A program made the position numbers and the translations under genes. Under the pieces are notes generated by a model that was not told the origin of the DNA, ran no database searches, and saw only the letters and a list, made by a program, of their open reading frames with translations. Shown piece by piece: positions 11,755 through 18,974 of a stretch of DNA of 27,245 nucleotides (its first letter is position 1; every line of letters begins with the position of its first letter). The stretch is from a virus: positions 1 to 27,245 of the IMG/VR virus record IMGVR_UViG_3300009081_000038; one strand, given 5' to 3'.

Positions 11755-13485
11755 ATGAAACTTCGGGACTACCAGCAAGAGGCAGTCGATGCGGTGTTTT
11801 CGTATTGGGAACGTGCGCCGTCGACGCCAGAGAAGCCAGCAAGCCCCCTTGTGGTGATGCCGACGGGGTCAGGGAAAAGCCCGACCTTGGGCGAGACGAC
11901 TGCGCGGCTTGTGCAGGATTTCGGGTGCCGCGTCGTGATCGCGACCCATCGGGCGGAGCTCATCATCCAGGATGCAAAGGCGGTGCGGTCGATCTGGCCG
12001 ATGGCCCCGGTCGGGATCTACAGCGCCGGGCTTGGACGAAAGGAGATCGAGCAGATCACGATCTGCGGTGTCCAATCGATCGTTCGGTCAACGTCAAGGC
12101 TCGGGCATGTCGACGTCGTGATCATCGACGAGGCGCATCTTTTGAGCCCTGAAGATGCGACGTCCTACCAGCGCATGATCGCAGACCTGCGAGCAGTCAA
12201 CCCTGACCTGCGGATCCTCGGGTACACCGCGACGCCGTACCGTCTCGGGCAGGGCTACTTGACTGAAGGGGACAGTGCGCTTTTCACGGCCGTGGCCTAT
12301 GACGTCGACGTGAAACGCCTCATCCGTGACGGGTGGCTTTCGCCTGTCGTGACGGGGTACGTCCGAGAGCAGATAGACCTATCCGACGTCGGCATCCGCA
12401 TGGGTGAGTTTGCGGCGAAAGATTTGGAGATGGCTTGCGACGTCGACAAGATCAACGGCATCGTCGCCGACGACGTCAAGGGTGCGCTAGATGGCGGGCG
12501 GACGTCGGCCATGATCTTTGGGACGTCGGTGGCCCACGCAAAGCGTCTGCGGAACGAGCTGCAGATCCGCGGCGTGTCCTGCGACGTGATTACCGGCGAG
12601 ACGGAGCGCGGACAGCGGGACGAAATCATCGGGCGATTCAAGGCGCGTCAACTTGCGTGTCTTGCGTCCTGCGACGTCCTGACGACTGGCTTCGACGCGC
12701 CTGTCGTCGACGTGCTGGCATTGGTCAGGCCGACCATGAGCCCTTCTCTCTACGTCCAAATGGTCGGGCGTGGGATGCGGCTTGCCGACGGAAAGACCGA
12801 TTGCCTCCTGCTTGACTACGGCGGCAACATCGCAAGGCATGGCCCCATCGACGACGTCAAGGTGAAGCCCAAGGGAAAGAAGAGCGACGGCGAAGCACCC
12901 ACTAAGACCTGCCCTCAGTGCCTTGCGCAGCAAGCTCCGGCGGTGCGGGTCTGCCTCCACTGTGGCTACGAGTGGCCCGCGCCAGAACGCAAGGCGAACG
13001 ACAAGGCCAGCAACCTGCCGGCGCTGTCGTTGGAGATCAAGCCCAAGGCTCCGCCCGTGCGTCACGACGTCGGCGCTGTCGAGTGGCGCAAGCACTACAA
13101 GGCCGGCGACGACAACGCTCCACCGACGCTGCGGATCGACTACTACCCGCTAGGTGGGCCGCTCGGGCTTGGGCGCAAGATCGTGTCTGAGTGGGTGTGC
13201 GTCGAGCATGAGGAAGGCTCGTTTGCGTGGCGCAAGGCGATGAGATGGTGGGAGGAGCACGTTGGCTGTCGCCTGCCAGAAAGCGTCGACGATGCCCTCG
13301 CCCTCCTCGACGACGGGCACATGCGGCCAGTGGTGGCTGTCGAGACGGAGAAAGACGGCAAGTGGGACCGCGTCGTCGCCATCCACCATGGCAAGCGCCG
13401 TGAGATTGATGACGATGGCGAGAGCGAGTCAGAGACTCAACCTGCCGATGGCGACAGTTTTGGAGAGGACGATCTGCCATGGTGA
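11755..13485 (+). CDS. Superfamily 2 DEAD/DEAH-box helicase with zinc finger
   Basis: ATG 11755 begins MKLRDYQQEAVDAV, the canonical Q-like start of this family, with AAAGGAG upstream. The 576-residue product shows motif I PTGSGKS, motif II DEAH (near 125), motif III TATPYR (near 160), and motif VI QMVGRGMR (near 350). A CPQC/CLHCGYEW zinc ribbon follows near 390. The fold is that of phage and UvrB-like DNA helicases that unwind DNA using ATP. A C-terminal domain of unknown type follows and ends in a very acidic tail, EDDLPW, resembling the tip of bacterial SSB. It is first in the rightward replication operon and overlaps the next gene by seven bases. Confidence 0.93.
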   Translation: MKLRDYQQEAVDAVFSYWERAPSTPEKPASPLVVMPTGSGKSPTLGETTARLVQDFGCRVVIATHRAELIIQDAKAVRSIWPMAPVGIYSAGLGRKEIEQITICGVQSIVRSTSRLGHVDVVIIDEAHLLSPEDATSYQRMIADLRAVNPDLRILGYTATPYRLGQGYLTEGDSALFTAVAYDVDVKRLIRDGWLSPVVTGYVREQIDLSDVGIRMGEFAAKDLEMACDVDKINGIVADDVKGALDGGRTSAMIFGTSVAHAKRLRNELQIRGVSCDVITGETERGQRDEIIGRFKARQLACLASCDVLTTGFDAPVVDVLALVRPTMSPSLYVQMVGRGMRLADGKTDCLLLDYGGNIARHGPIDDVKVKPKGKKSDGEAPTKTCPQCLAQQAPAVRVCLHCGYEWPAPERKANDKASNLPALSLEIKPKAPPVRHDVGAVEWRKHYKAGDDNAPPTLRIDYYPLGGPLGLGRKIVSEWVCVEHEEGSFAWRKAMRWWEEHVGCRLPESVDDALALLDDGHMRPVVAVETEKDGKWDRVVAIHHGKRREIDDDGESESETQPADGDSFGEDDLPW

Positions 13486-13730
13486 CTGACGAGCAGTTGA
13501 TTCAACTGAAGGACAGTGGTCTTCCAATGCAGGAGATTGCTTCGCAGACAGGGCTGCCCATCGGGTCTGTCAAGTCGAGGCTCTACCGGCTGAGGCACGG
13601 GCGATGGGCTGTCGGCAAGTGGATCAGGCTTGACGACGCCAAGCGGTTGATCCGTGAGGCATACGAGGCGGGCCAGTATGGGCTCGGCATTGAAGATCTG
13701 ATTGAAGAGTTGGGGAGGATTCAAAAGTGA
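13479..13730 (+). CDS. Small helix-turn-helix protein, 83 aa
   Basis: ATG 13479 overlaps the helicase stop. Residues about 5-45 (LIQLKDSGLPMQEIASQTGL then PIGSVKSRLYRLRHG) form a helix-turn-helix of the sigma-70 region 4/MarR-like tri-helical type. The C-terminal half is helical and acidic (RLIREAYEAGQYG). It could bind DNA at an origin or promoter or act as a helicase accessory factor. It is between the helicase and primase-polymerase genes and overlaps the latter by four bases, so it is coexpressed with the replication genes. Confidence 0.8.
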   Translation: MVTDEQLIQLKDSGLPMQEIASQTGLPIGSVKSRLYRLRHGRWAVGKWIRLDDAKRLIREAYEAGQYGLGIEDLIEELGRIQK

Positions 13731-14842
13731 CGACGACGATGACGAATCTTGAAGCTGCCCTGTGGTACGCAGAGCGCGGGCTTGCGGTGTTCCCTTGCTC
13801 GCCCGGCACGAAGATCCCTTTTGCGGGTAGCGCCGGGTGCAAAGACGCGACGACGGACGAGGCCACGATCCGCTCGTGGTGGGAGAAGACGCCAAGTGCG
13901 AACGTGGCGATTGCGACGGGCTCGGTGTCTGGCATCTACGTCGTCGACATTGACGCGGCGTCGTCGGAGATCATGCCGCGCCTGCCGGAGACGTGGATAG
14001 CAAGGACACGCGGCGGCGGATGGCACTACGTCTACGCGCTGCCGGAGGGTATGCGCCTACCCAACACAGCCAAGTCAAGCCCTAACGCTATCAGCCCCGA
14101 TGCTGACACGCGTGGCGAGGGCGGCTACATCGTGGCGTTCCCGTCTGTCGTCGAGGGCAAGGGCTATACATGGACGAATGATGTAGATCCGGTGCCGTTG
14201 CCGTCGTGGATCGTGGACAGGGTGAAGCCACGACAGCAGGCGATCACACTGACGCGCCAGACTTTTGCGCTCACTGCGACGTCGTGGGCAGAGACGGCGA
14301 TGCGGCAGGAAGTCGACGAGGTGGCGCGGACAGGAAAAGGCGGGCGCAACCATGCGCTGGTTCGTGCGGCTTTCAAGTTGGGCCAGATCTGCGGCGCGGG
14401 CCATCTGTCGTTCGGCGTAGCTGCGGACGCGCTCTACAGCGTGGCCCGTGGTTGGGAGGGAGAAAGCGAACGCAAGTCGAGGGGCACGATTGAACGTGGA
14501 CTGAAGGCTGGCGCGTCGCATCCTCGGAGCCCTGCCGACAAAGCGATCATGGAGTCTGACAGCGGCTACTACGTCGACGAGATCAACGCGCTGGCGATTG
14601 AGCCGGAAATCATCGTGACGCCGGAGAGGGCTAAGCCCAAGGGGCCGACGCCAGCCGAGCAGGACGCCGCACGTTGGGCAATGCTGGCCGACGTGAGGGC
14701 GCTGGGCGGGCTCTGTGACACGTTCTGCGGATGGGTGATCCGTGGGGCCGATCATCCGCAACCTGGACTCACCATCGCGGCGCTTCTGGCCCTCGGGTCG
14801 GCGATGGCTGGCCGTCGGCTTGTGTACCGCCGCTCGACGTAG
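13727..14842 (+). CDS. Primase-polymerase, N-terminal part of an interrupted primase-helicase
   Basis: The N-terminal domain matches the bifunctional primase/polymerase (Prim-Pol) family: ALWYAERGLAVFPC (11-24), GCKDATTD (37-44), the metal-binding VVDIDAA with Asp74 and Asp76, and GGGWHYVY with His100. These enzymes make primers and can extend DNA. After the domain comes a helical linker and then the start of a DUF3987-type helicase (ending ALGSAMAGRRLVYRRST), where the frame meets TAG at 14840-14842. The same frame stays open for 371 more codons and encodes the Walker A and the rest of the helicase. The stop is thus an internal amber codon in what should be one protein of about 747 residues. 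Confidence 0.85.
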   Translation: MTTTMTNLEAALWYAERGLAVFPCSPGTKIPFAGSAGCKDATTDEATIRSWWEKTPSANVAIATGSVSGIYVVDIDAASSEIMPRLPETWIARTRGGGWHYVYALPEGMRLPNTAKSSPNAISPDADTRGEGGYIVAFPSVVEGKGYTWTNDVDPVPLPSWIVDRVKPRQQAITLTRQTFALTATSWAETAMRQEVDEVARTGKGGRNHALVRAAFKLGQICGAGHLSFGVAADALYSVARGWEGESERKSRGTIERGLKAGASHPRSPADKAIMESDSGYYVDEINALAIEPEIIVTPERAKPKGPTPAEQDAARWAMLADVRALGGLCDTFCGWVIRGADHPQPGLTIAALLALGSAMAGRRLVYRRST

Positions 14843-14854
14843 AGGCTCGACGTC

Positions 14855-15970
14855 GTGTCCATGGCGTCGTCGGGCGAGGGCAAGAACCGTCCGCAGTCTT
14901 GTCTTTCAAGGGTCATTGACGAGTGCTGGCCAGCATTGCGCGGTCCAAACTCTTTCTCGTCGGGGCCTGCTTTCGTCGACGGCGTGAGGAAGGCTGTCGG
15001 CGCTGGCGTCGCAACGTGTCTTGTGCTTGACGAGTATGGCATGCAGCTCGGGAACATGATGGGACCAAGGGCGGCGACACACCGGCAGGACATCAAGCAG
15101 TCTCTGACGGAGCTGTCCACGAAGGGCACAGACAAATGGTCCCCGGCGGTGTCGCTCGTCAAAGGCGGCGGCAAACTCGACTTGATTGCGCCTGTCGTGA
15201 CGGTGCTTGGATCGACAACGCCGGAGAGCCTGCACAGTGTCCTGACGTCGGTCGACGTGGCGGACGGCTTTGTCGGTCGTCATGTGTGGATGCGCTCACA
15301 GTGGGTGCTGCCAGACTGGCAGCCGCCAGAGACGAGGCCAGACGACGATCTGCCGCTGGACGTTCGGTCGGCCGTGCTGGCGGTGCGTGAGCGTCATGAG
15401 GCATGGCACCTGGCCCTTGCGGTGACGGTCGACACCGGCGTTGATCAGCTTCGGCTCTATGACTCGGTCACGATGCCGGAAGAAGACGCGGCGCGTGACC
15501 TGTTGACGAGGTGCAAGATCGACGCAGACAAGGCGCGGCGCGATGGCACTCGGCAGGATGTGCCTCCAGCGGTGCTGGCCCGTCTGCCGGAGTTTGCCGG
15601 CCGGTTGGCGATGGTCCTTGCCGCTCTGGCGCAACCAGAAGCGGACGTGCCCGTCGTGACGGAGGATTGCGCCCGTGTGGCGGTGGCCTTGGCCGAAGAG
15701 TCGGCACGGGTCTTTGCCGGGAGTCTGGCGGCCAATCGTCGGGCATCGTGGGATGACCACGCGGCGCAATGTGAGCTTGTCCTGGGCGCTTTGCGGGCCT
15801 CGGGCGGGTCCATGGGCAGGTCGGACCTCTTGCGGGCCTGTAGAGCGCTCCCAGCGCGTCTGGTGGGCGAGATTGTCGACCGGCTTGCCGAAGAGGGGAC
15901 AATCGTGGTAGCAAAAGAGCCTACGGGCGGACGCCCACGCGAGATTTACGCGCTGCGTCAACAGGGATAA
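14855..15970 (+). CDS. DUF3987-type primase-helicase, C-terminal part after the amber codon
   Basis: In the same frame as the Prim-Pol part, the product starts near the P-loop ASSGEGKNRPQ and contains CLVLDEYG as a Walker B-like strand. It continues with VVTVLGSTTP and SVDVADGFVGRHVW, typical of DUF3987 helicases that form the motor half of phage primase-helicases. Possible re-initiation starts are GTG 14855 (AGAGG nine bases before) or ATG 14861, but both would remove the first beta strand of the ATPase core (RLDVV), so a separately translated product would probably be impaired. The C-terminus is winged-helix-like (GALRASGGSMGRSDLLRACR). Read-through, sequencing error or a nonsense mutation are all possible. 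Confidence 0.8.
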   Translation: MSMASSGEGKNRPQSCLSRVIDECWPALRGPNSFSSGPAFVDGVRKAVGAGVATCLVLDEYGMQLGNMMGPRAATHRQDIKQSLTELSTKGTDKWSPAVSLVKGGGKLDLIAPVVTVLGSTTPESLHSVLTSVDVADGFVGRHVWMRSQWVLPDWQPPETRPDDDLPLDVRSAVLAVRERHEAWHLALAVTVDTGVDQLRLYDSVTMPEEDAARDLLTRCKIDADKARRDGTRQDVPPAVLARLPEFAGRLAMVLAALAQPEADVPVVTEDCARVAVALAEESARVFAGSLAANRRASWDDHAAQCELVLGALRASGGSMGRSDLLRACRALPARLVGEIVDRLAEEGTIVVAKEPTGGRPREIYALRQQG

Positions 15971-16247
15971 TACTTACGCGGGAAAAAAGGGTGGCGGGTT
16001 CGGCGGAAGTCGGACCCGCTACTGCGTTTTGGGAAAGAAGGATCTAAAACAACGGAAGCCCCTATATATAAGGAGTTTTCTTAGGAGATCTCTTTACTCT
16101 CTGATCGATACATCAAGAAGGGCCTCACCTCCGCTCTTGCCCCGGCGACTGGCCCGTGCTACCCTCCCCCCACGTCACCCTGCTACCGTCTCTCGGCGGG
16201 TTGGCGAGCACCGGACACCCACCGGATTGCGACTGGATTCCGCCTGG
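15971..16247. other. Noncoding region with an AT-rich block
   Basis: No supported gene lies here. Bases about 16024-16118 are unusually AT-rich for this DNA, including TATATATAA at 16063-16071, the palindrome GAGATCTC at 16085-16092 and repeated AGGAG. This could be a promoter region or a replication origin next to the primase-helicase gene. The remainder is C-rich with no recognisable structure. Confidence 0.5.
15994..16019 (+). terminator. Hairpin after the primase-helicase gene
   Basis: GCGGGTTC and GGACCCGC form an 8-bp stem with one G-T pair, 24 bases after the stop. The following GTTTTGG is only a weak T-run, so it is a possible but leaky terminator. Confidence 0.45.
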
Positions 16248-16278
16248 ACCCCGCCTGCGCTGGCGGGGTTCTTTTTTG
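16248..16278 (+). terminator. Intrinsic terminator of the replication operon
   Basis: ACCCCGCC and GGCGGGGT form a perfect 8-bp stem with a 6-base loop, followed by TTCTTTTTT. This is a standard rho-independent terminator for the rightward transcript and insulates the next promoter. Confidence 0.88.
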
Positions 16279-16328
16279 ATCTGTCAGCGGGCCTGATCCG
16301 GCTTTGGGATGCCGCATGCACAGCATGC

Positions 16329-16357
16329 TTGACAGATGTGTGGAGTGCAGATAGACT
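16329..16357 (+). promoter_or_regulatory. Sigma-70-type promoter for the two middle genes
   Basis: TTGACA (16329-16334) and TAGACT (16352-16357) are separated by exactly 17 bases, with the shared extended element TGCTTGACA. Two GCATGC palindromes (16314-16319 and 16323-16328) lie directly upstream and could be operator half-sites. Transcription would begin near 16364, before the ribosome site of the 47-residue gene. Confidence 0.78.
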
Positions 16358-16398
16358 GATCTCACCGGGGCAGGGTGCTTCGGAAAGGGAGAGACAAG

Positions 16399-16542
16399 AT
16401 GCTAGACACCGACACCAAGCCTGCCGCGACCGTGATGGTCACCATCACCAACCCCGACGGCTCGGTTGAGTCGTTCTCCTCCACCCCCTCGGACGCCATG
16501 CTTGTGGCCCTCGACGACTGGCAATGGATCGCGGTCGACTGA
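16399..16542 (+). CDS. Small hypothetical protein, 47 aa
   Basis: ATG 16399 has GGGAGAGACA upstream. The 47-residue product is MLDTDTKPAATVMVTITNPD followed by a Ser/Thr-rich turn and a helical end, LVALDDWQWIAVD. It is acidic and has no membrane segment. It is the first gene after a strong promoter and just ahead of the late region, a position where phages often place regulators, but no DNA-binding motif is seen. Confidence 0.7.
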   Translation: MLDTDTKPAATVMVTITNPDGSVESFSSTPSDAMLVALDDWQWIAVD

Positions 16543-16568
16543 CCGCTTTCCATTGCGACCGATAAAGA

Positions 16569-16590
16569 GCCCGCAGCGCCAAATGCGGGC
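16569..16590 (+). promoter_or_regulatory. Hairpin between the two middle genes
   Basis: GCCCGCA and TGCGGGC form a perfect 7-bp stem with an 8-base loop. CTTCACTT follows, so there is no proper T-run. It may partially terminate or stabilise the message between the 47- and 120-residue genes. Confidence 0.5.
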
Positions 16591-16606
16591 CTTCACTTGG
16601 AGAGAC

Positions 16607-16969
16607 ATGACCGCCTACATCGTCTTTATCACAGCGGGCCAATACTCCGACCGGTCAACGGTTCCCCTTGTCGCCTGCTGTGACGAGCAGGTGGCGGACG
16701 CCGTTAAGGTCGAGGTGGAAGCCGAAATCAAGCGGCTGGGGGCCATCGCGGCGGCGTCAGACGGCGGCGGGTGTCATATCGCCGTCATCGGTGGGACCGT
16801 CGTCCTTGACACATGGTCCGCCGAGAACGAACCCGTGTGCGGCGTGATGGCGACCCCACGGCTCAGAGGGTTCAGCTGGCGCCCGCCATACCCCGACGGC
16901 ACCCGCTACGGCGGTGAGGTCGAGGTGGTGATCGTCGAGATCCCGAGCATTGGCCCCGTTTTCACCTGA
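16607..16969 (+). CDS. Hypothetical protein, 120 aa, upstream of the late promoter
   Basis: ATG 16607 has GGAGAGAC immediately upstream; the longer frame would cross the previous gene. The product starts MTAYIVFITAGQYSDRSTVP and has beta strands alternating with a helix (DAVKVEVEAEIKRLGAIAAA). It ends in a proline-rich then Val/Ile-rich strand. A CC pair occurs near residue 23 (VACCDEQ). No family was recognised. Its place directly before a late promoter and leader terminator is where lambdoid phages carry the antiterminator Q, but only position supports such a role. Confidence 0.75.
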   Translation: MTAYIVFITAGQYSDRSTVPLVACCDEQVADAVKVEVEAEIKRLGAIAAASDGGGCHIAVIGGTVVLDTWSAENEPVCGVMATPRLRGFSWRPPYPDGTRYGGEVEVVIVEIPSIGPVFT

Positions 16970-16977
16970 CCCCACTC

Positions 16978-17002
16978 GCCCCGGTTCGCCGGGGCTTTTT
17001 TG
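16978..17002 (+). terminator. Intrinsic terminator with TTCG loop
   Basis: GCCCCGG-TTCG-CCGGGGC followed by TTTTTTG is a textbook rho-independent terminator with a stable tetraloop. It begins nine bases after the 120-residue gene stops and ends the middle transcript. Confidence 0.93.
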
Positions 17003-17031
17003 TTGCCTCCATCGCTACCACGCGCTAGACA
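17003..17031 (+). promoter_or_regulatory. Candidate late promoter
   Basis: TTGCCT (17003-17008) and TAGACA (17026-17031) are 17 bases apart; the -10 box resembles TAGACT and TAGGCT of the other promoters, and the -35 is a weaker match. CCATCG (17009-17014) and CGATGG (17039-17044) are inverted repeats flanking the -10 region. It is the only promoter seen before the packaging genes, but a terminator lies between it and the first of them. Confidence 0.55.
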
Positions 17032-17064
17032 ACGCCCACGATGGAGCCCTGACAAGGCAGATGG

Positions 17065-17097
17065 ACCCCCGGCATGGTGTCGGGGGTTTGTTTTTTT
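17065..17097 (+). terminator. Leader terminator or attenuator before the late operon
   Basis: ACCCCCGGCA and TGTCGGGGGT form a 10-bp stem with one G-T pair and a TGG loop, followed by a long T-run interrupted once. It is a strong intrinsic terminator about 30 bases after the predicted late start and 27 bases before the first packaging gene, so late transcripts must read through it. Confidence 0.88.
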
Positions 17098-17123
17098 GTG
17101 CCAATCTGGCATGATCGTCGCGT

Positions 17124-17612
17124 ATGAACTACCCCCGCAAGCCGGTGTCCGGCAAGCAGGCGGGGCGCTTACTCCTGCCGCATTGGCTGCGGGAAGCCTC
17201 CGCCGAGATTCTTCGGATCGAATATGCGGTCGGCGTTGCCCGTCCAGAGGCGGCATGTGCGCCCGGCGAAGACGCCGATGATCGCGTGATCGCCTTGGTG
17301 GCGGACGCATCGCCAGAACTCCGCCAGAAGTGCCGGGCTTTCGTGCTGGGGCACACCCTCGCTCCCCACGCGAAATGGGCTCCTGAGCCAACTGAGGACG
17401 CCACAGAGGCCAAGGCCGGGCCAACGGTCGAGGAACTGGAAAACCATCTCCGCGAGCTGGCCGAGTCGGGCGACCGCGCCGCCATCCTCGCCATGTTGGC
17501 GGCCCTCGACCCCGCCCGCTACGGGCCACCTGGACGCACGGTCGCCGACGCGCCCGACACTGTGGACGTGGTGGACTGGGTTCCGGCGGTGGTCACGCCG
17601 GCCGGGAAATAG
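17124..17612 (+). CDS. Candidate small terminase subunit, 162 aa
   Basis: The product begins MNYPRKPVSGKQAGRLLLPH and is followed by helical segments (WLREASAEILRIEYAVG and ENHLRELAESGDRAAILAML), then a Pro/Asp-rich tail. No clear ribosome site precedes ATG 17124. It sits six bases before the large terminase start, which is the normal position of the small subunit that recognises packaging sites. The length is usual for that role. The sequence has no diagnostic motif, so the assignment depends on position and helical content. Confidence 0.6.
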   Translation: MNYPRKPVSGKQAGRLLLPHWLREASAEILRIEYAVGVARPEAACAPGEDADDRVIALVADASPELRQKCRAFVLGHTLAPHAKWAPEPTEDATEAKAGPTVEELENHLRELAESGDRAAILAMLAALDPARYGPPGRTVADAPDTVDVVDWVPAVVTPAGK

Positions 17613-17618
17613 CGCACC

Positions 17619-18932
17619 GTGCTGAATATTCAGCGCGGCGCGGCGACCCTACTGCCCCATCAGCTTGCGCTTGTGGGTGACAGGACGTCGCGGATCAAGG
17701 TCCTGCAGGGCGGCTACCGCAGCGGGAAAACGGTCGCCGGTGTCGCGGCCGTCGTCGACATGGCGTTCCGGTCTGGTGGGTTCCCGATCCTCGTCGTCGA
17801 GCCTACCTACCGCATGGTCGTCGACGTCTTCGTGGCGACGGCGAAGAGGATGCTGGATGCGTGGAAGCTGCCCTATACATGGCACAAAACGGACAAGATC
17901 CTGACCATCGGACGGCGCAAGCAGGTGGAGATCCTCTGCCGGTCGGCCGACGAGCCCCGCTCCCTTGAAGGCATCACCGCTGGCGGGCTGCTCGTCGACG
18001 AGTGGGAACTCTGCGACGTCGAGGCCCTGACGACGGCGATGGCCCGTGTGAGCATGGGGCCGTGTCAGCAAATCGTGCTGACGGGCACCCCTGAAGGCTA
18101 CGGCCCTGCCTATGAGATGATCCTCGCCAAGCCGAGCCCCGACGTGCGGCAGTGGTCGGTGACGTCGTCGGCGAATAGCTATCTGTCGTCGACGTATGTG
18201 GAATCGATGCGTCAACGCATGGACGACAGCACGGCGTCAGAGAAACTTGACGGCGTCCGCACGGCCAAGGGCGGGCGCGTCTATGGTAGATTCGACCGGC
18301 GAGTGCATTGCGTGTCGCCCGTCGTCGTGAGGGGCACCATTCAGATCGCGTGTGACTTCAACGTGCGCTACATGCATTGGATCGTCGTCGAGACGGACCA
18401 GTCGCAACGCACGACACACGTCGTCGGCGAGGTGATCAAAGAGGGCGGCACGACGACGGACGAACATGCTGAGCGAGTGGCACAGTGGATCGCGCACTAC
18501 CTCACCCGCACAAGAGGGAGGCACTACACGCGAGACGACGTGTACCAGATGAGACTACAGGCGTTCGTCGACGCCAGCGGCACGGCGCTTCGTTCCACGT
18601 CGACGAAGAGCGACGTCGCGCTGTTGACGCAGGCCGGGTTCAGGCCAATCCACGGCAACGCAAACCCGCCCGTCAAGGACAGGGTCAACACGCTGAATGT
18701 GCTCTTCCGTGATCGGCGCGTGACCGTCGATGCCAGCGCGGCTCCCGTGCTCACTCGGGCGCTGGAAACGCAGGCACTGGACAAGCACGGCGACCCCGAC
18801 AAGCGCGGCGATATCGATCACGGTATCGACGCCCTCGGTTACCTCTGTCACTGGCAATGGCCGGTGCATCGTCCACGGGCGAACCAGACAACGCCAGGTG
18901 ACGCACTGACCGACGAATGGGGGCGAGTCTGA
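17619..18932 (+). CDS. terL: Terminase large subunit (packaging ATPase/nuclease)
   Basis: The 437-residue product has the packaging ATPase Walker A motif GGYRSGKT (31-38), Walker B LLVDEWE (near 125) and the coupling segment VLTGTPEGYG. In the C-terminal RNase H-like nuclease, ACDFN carries the first metal-binding Asp, and DIDHGIDALGY near 400 the last. It pumps DNA into the procapsid and cuts concatemers. GTG 17619 follows the upstream TAG by six bases. The length and motif order are complete, so it should be functional. This gene places the phage among tailed viruses. Confidence 0.95.
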   Translation: MLNIQRGAATLLPHQLALVGDRTSRIKVLQGGYRSGKTVAGVAAVVDMAFRSGGFPILVVEPTYRMVVDVFVATAKRMLDAWKLPYTWHKTDKILTIGRRKQVEILCRSADEPRSLEGITAGGLLVDEWELCDVEALTTAMARVSMGPCQQIVLTGTPEGYGPAYEMILAKPSPDVRQWSVTSSANSYLSSTYVESMRQRMDDSTASEKLDGVRTAKGGRVYGRFDRRVHCVSPVVVRGTIQIACDFNVRYMHWIVVETDQSQRTTHVVGEVIKEGGTTTDEHAERVAQWIAHYLTRTRGRHYTRDDVYQMRLQAFVDASGTALRSTSTKSDVALLTQAGFRPIHGNANPPVKDRVNTLNVLFRDRRVTVDASAAPVLTRALETQALDKHGDPDKRGDIDHGIDALGYLCHWQWPVHRPRANQTTPGDALTDEWGRV

Positions 18933-18974
18933 CCGGGTGTTTCCGCTTGACTTTTGGCGTGGTAGGGTTGCGGC

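Noticed and set aside
14832-14853. Nine-base direct repeat around the amber codon as evidence of a duplication
   Set aside because: The copies are offset by 13 bases, which would shift the frame, yet both sides remain in one frame with continuous domain sequence. A single-base change to TAG is simpler.
16029-16469. A 146-codon plus-strand frame in the regulatory gap
   Set aside because: It runs through the strong terminator at 16248-16278 and the promoter at 16329-16357, and its translation is shuffled in composition.
18945-18974. TTGACT followed by TAGGGT just before the portal gene
   Set aside because: The spacing is only 10 bases and the start codon is too near; it does not form a usable promoter.
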